In this document: positions 62,917-64,000 of the stretch, piece after piece
How positions within the stretch are numbered: position 1 is the first letter of the stretch
Layout: every line of letters starts with the position of its first letter
Translations under genes and position numbers: made by a program
Origin: Pseudoxanthomonas mexicana
Lineage (GTDB): Bacteria; Pseudomonadota; Gammaproteobacteria; Xanthomonadales; Xanthomonadaceae
Length of the DNA stretch: 64,000 nt
Assembly: GCF_010093385.1 (NCBI RefSeq)
Contig: NZ_PDWV01000008.1
Coordinates: 1-64,000, forward strand
Direction of reading: 5' to 3'
Notes under the pieces: model-generated
What the model was told of the DNA's origin: nothing
Databases searched by the model: none
Seen by the model: only the letters and a program-made list of their open reading frames with translations

Positions 62917-63999
62917 GCCTGGGCCGGCCAGGATCGGCTCCAGCACGGGTTGCAGTTCGGCCCGTCGCCAGCCGGCGAGGGAGGCGGGCCACTGGCCGGA
63001 TTCCAGCAGCGCTTCCAGGTGGCGTCGCGAGGCCAGCACCCCGTCGGGCAGGCCCAGGCCGGCGCTCCGGGTGGCCACGGCATCCTGCAGTCGCTTGAGC
63101 CGCGCCTTGTCGCCGTCGCTGGCGGCACGCGCCAGCGGCATCGCGGCCTCGTCGTCCACGGGCGTAGCGAGCGCCTGCCACAACGGATCGGCCAGCTTGC
63201 GGGGCGCCTTGGGCTGGCCGTCGAACAGGCGCAGCAGCGCCGTCTTGTCCGTTGGCGGCGTACGCGCCAGTGTCACGGCCAGCTCGTTGTCCAGGATCCA
63301 ACTGCGCGGCTTGTCACTGGCCCGGGCCTGTGCCTCGCGCCAGCGCAGCAGGCGCACCAGGCGGCGTTGCGCATCCGCATCGAGGAACTGCGCACTGCGC
63401 ATGCCCAGATGCGGCCAGCGCTCGCCTTCGTCCTGCGCGGCATTGTCGACAAAGCGCGCGCAGTCCTCCTCCAGCCAGCCAAGGCGCCCCGAAGACGCCA
63501 GCGCTGTCCGCAAGGCATCGTGCACGGCGAACAGGTAACGCACATCGTCGGCGGCATAGTGGAGTTGCGATTCGCTGAGCGGTCGTCGCAGCCAGTCCGA
63601 GCGTGTCTCGCCCTTGGGCAGCACGACGCCGGTGATGCGCTCCACCAGCTTCTGGTAACCGATGCCTGCCGCCACTCCGGCCAGGGCGGCGGCGATCTGC
63701 GTGTCGAACAGGGGGGTGGGCAACGCATCGCAGGCCACCTTGAACGCCACCAGATCCTCGCTGGCGCTGTGCATCACCTTGGTGATCGCGGGATCGGTCA
63801 GCCACGGCCGCAGGGCGTCGGTCATGCCGGGGGCCAGCGGGTCGACTAGCAGCACGTCGTCGTCCAGCGCGATCTGCACCAGCGCGAGTTGCGGCCAGAA
63901 GGTGCGCTCGCGGACGAATTCGGTATCCAGGCCGATCCGCGTGGGCCGGCGCTGCAGGTGCGCATCCAGCGCGGCGGGGGTGTCTATCCAGTGGGGCAA
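62890..63999 (-). CDS. rnd: Ribonuclease D
   Basis: A protein of about 369 residues with the DEDDy exonuclease domain: LDTEF (25-27 acidic pair), [12 protein letters not shown] and [14 protein letters not shown]. Two HRDC-type domains follow. RNase D trims the 3' ends of tRNA precursors. The start reads TTG at the very edge of the window, so the true 5' end may lie beyond it, although the sequence MPHWIDTP fits the family start. The stop lies within the promoter of tRNA-Ala. Confidence 0.95.
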   Translation of the reverse strand: MPHWIDTPAALDAHLQRRPTRIGLDTEFVRERTFWPQLALVQIALDDDVLLVDPLAPGMTDALRPWLTDPAITKVMHSASEDLVAFKVACDALPTPLFDTQIAAALAGVAAGIGYQKLVERITGVVLPKGETRSDWLRRPLSESQLHYAADDVRYLFAVHDALRTALASSGRLGWLEEDCARFVDNAAQDEGERWPHLGMRSAQFLDADAQRRLVRLLRWREAQARASDKPRSWILDNELAVTLARTPPTDKTALLRLFDGQPKAPRKLADPLWQALATPVDDEAAMPLARAASDGDKARLKRLQDAVATRSAGLGLPDGVLASRRHLEALLESGQWPASLAGWRRAELQPVLEPILAGPGLAQAPAAG

Positions 64000-64000
64000 C

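Overview
The window looks like chromosomal DNA of a high-GC gammaproteobacterium of the family Xanthomonadaceae, most likely Pseudoxanthomonas or a close relative. This rests on TonB receptors with N-terminal VTG signatures, REP palindromes of the GTAGGAGCGACGTGAGTCGC type, a BigR-type persulfide switch, the thrABC order and GAF-GGDEF-EAL proteins. The genus is an inference. I see no phage, insertion sequence or CRISPR array. Genes are tightly packed, with many ATGA, GTGA or TGATG stop/start overlaps.

Region by region. (1) 1-10 kb: an ABC exporter, a YigZ protein, an ECF sigma factor coupled to a membrane regulator, a GAF-GAF-GGDEF-EAL protein and a VWA lipoprotein. The sigma-partner and the VWA lipoprotein share a TonB-receptor-like LDSIxVTGxR motif. 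(2) 10-18.4 kb: rraB and xseA, then a copper-handling cluster: metal-motif lipoprotein, DUF2946 protein, two TonB receptors, a 51-residue membrane peptide and a PCu(A)C chaperone. (3) 18.5-34.6 kb: a RegA/RegB redox two-component pair, ispG, a PAP2 phosphatase, a pectinacetylesterase-type hydrolase with a membrane helical partner, a DedA-rhodanese fusion, a divergent pair (FHA-GGDEF and Ser/Thr kinase-TPR), then murB, pyrD and an ALDH7-type dehydrogenase. (4) 34.8-42.7 kb: tRNA-Arg(CCT), an orphan secreted protein, a threonine attenuation leader with thrABC, and two L,D-transpeptidases. (5) 42.7-52.3 kb: a divergent sulfide/persulfide detoxification locus around tandem 16-bp operators. It holds the persulfide dioxygenase-like MBL, an AhpD-like protein, two rhodaneses and BigR on the left, and SQR, DUF2892, an RND pump, a haem DUF3365 protein and OsmC on the right. 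(6) 52.4-62.7 kb: a maltodextrin locus with LacI regulator, alpha-amylase, sugar MFS, alpha-glucosidase, esterase and TonB receptor, tied together by a shared 17-bp operator-like site. (7) The end: tRNA-Ala(CGC), whose promoter lies inside the 3' end of rnd.

Three conserved genes (the ABC exporter, regB and the normally essential murB) each lack one base inside a conserved block. Because murB should be indispensable, base-calling or assembly deletions are the likeliest cause, and all three are annotated as interrupted but probably functional in the organism. Three REP inverted pairs with matching arm variants mark intergenic sites.

The best candidates for under-described biology are the sigma/VWA pair sharing the TonB-plug-like motif, the RND-haem-OsmC extension of the persulfide operon, the tandem L,D-transpeptidase with one degenerate copy, and the kinase/FHA-GGDEF divergon.
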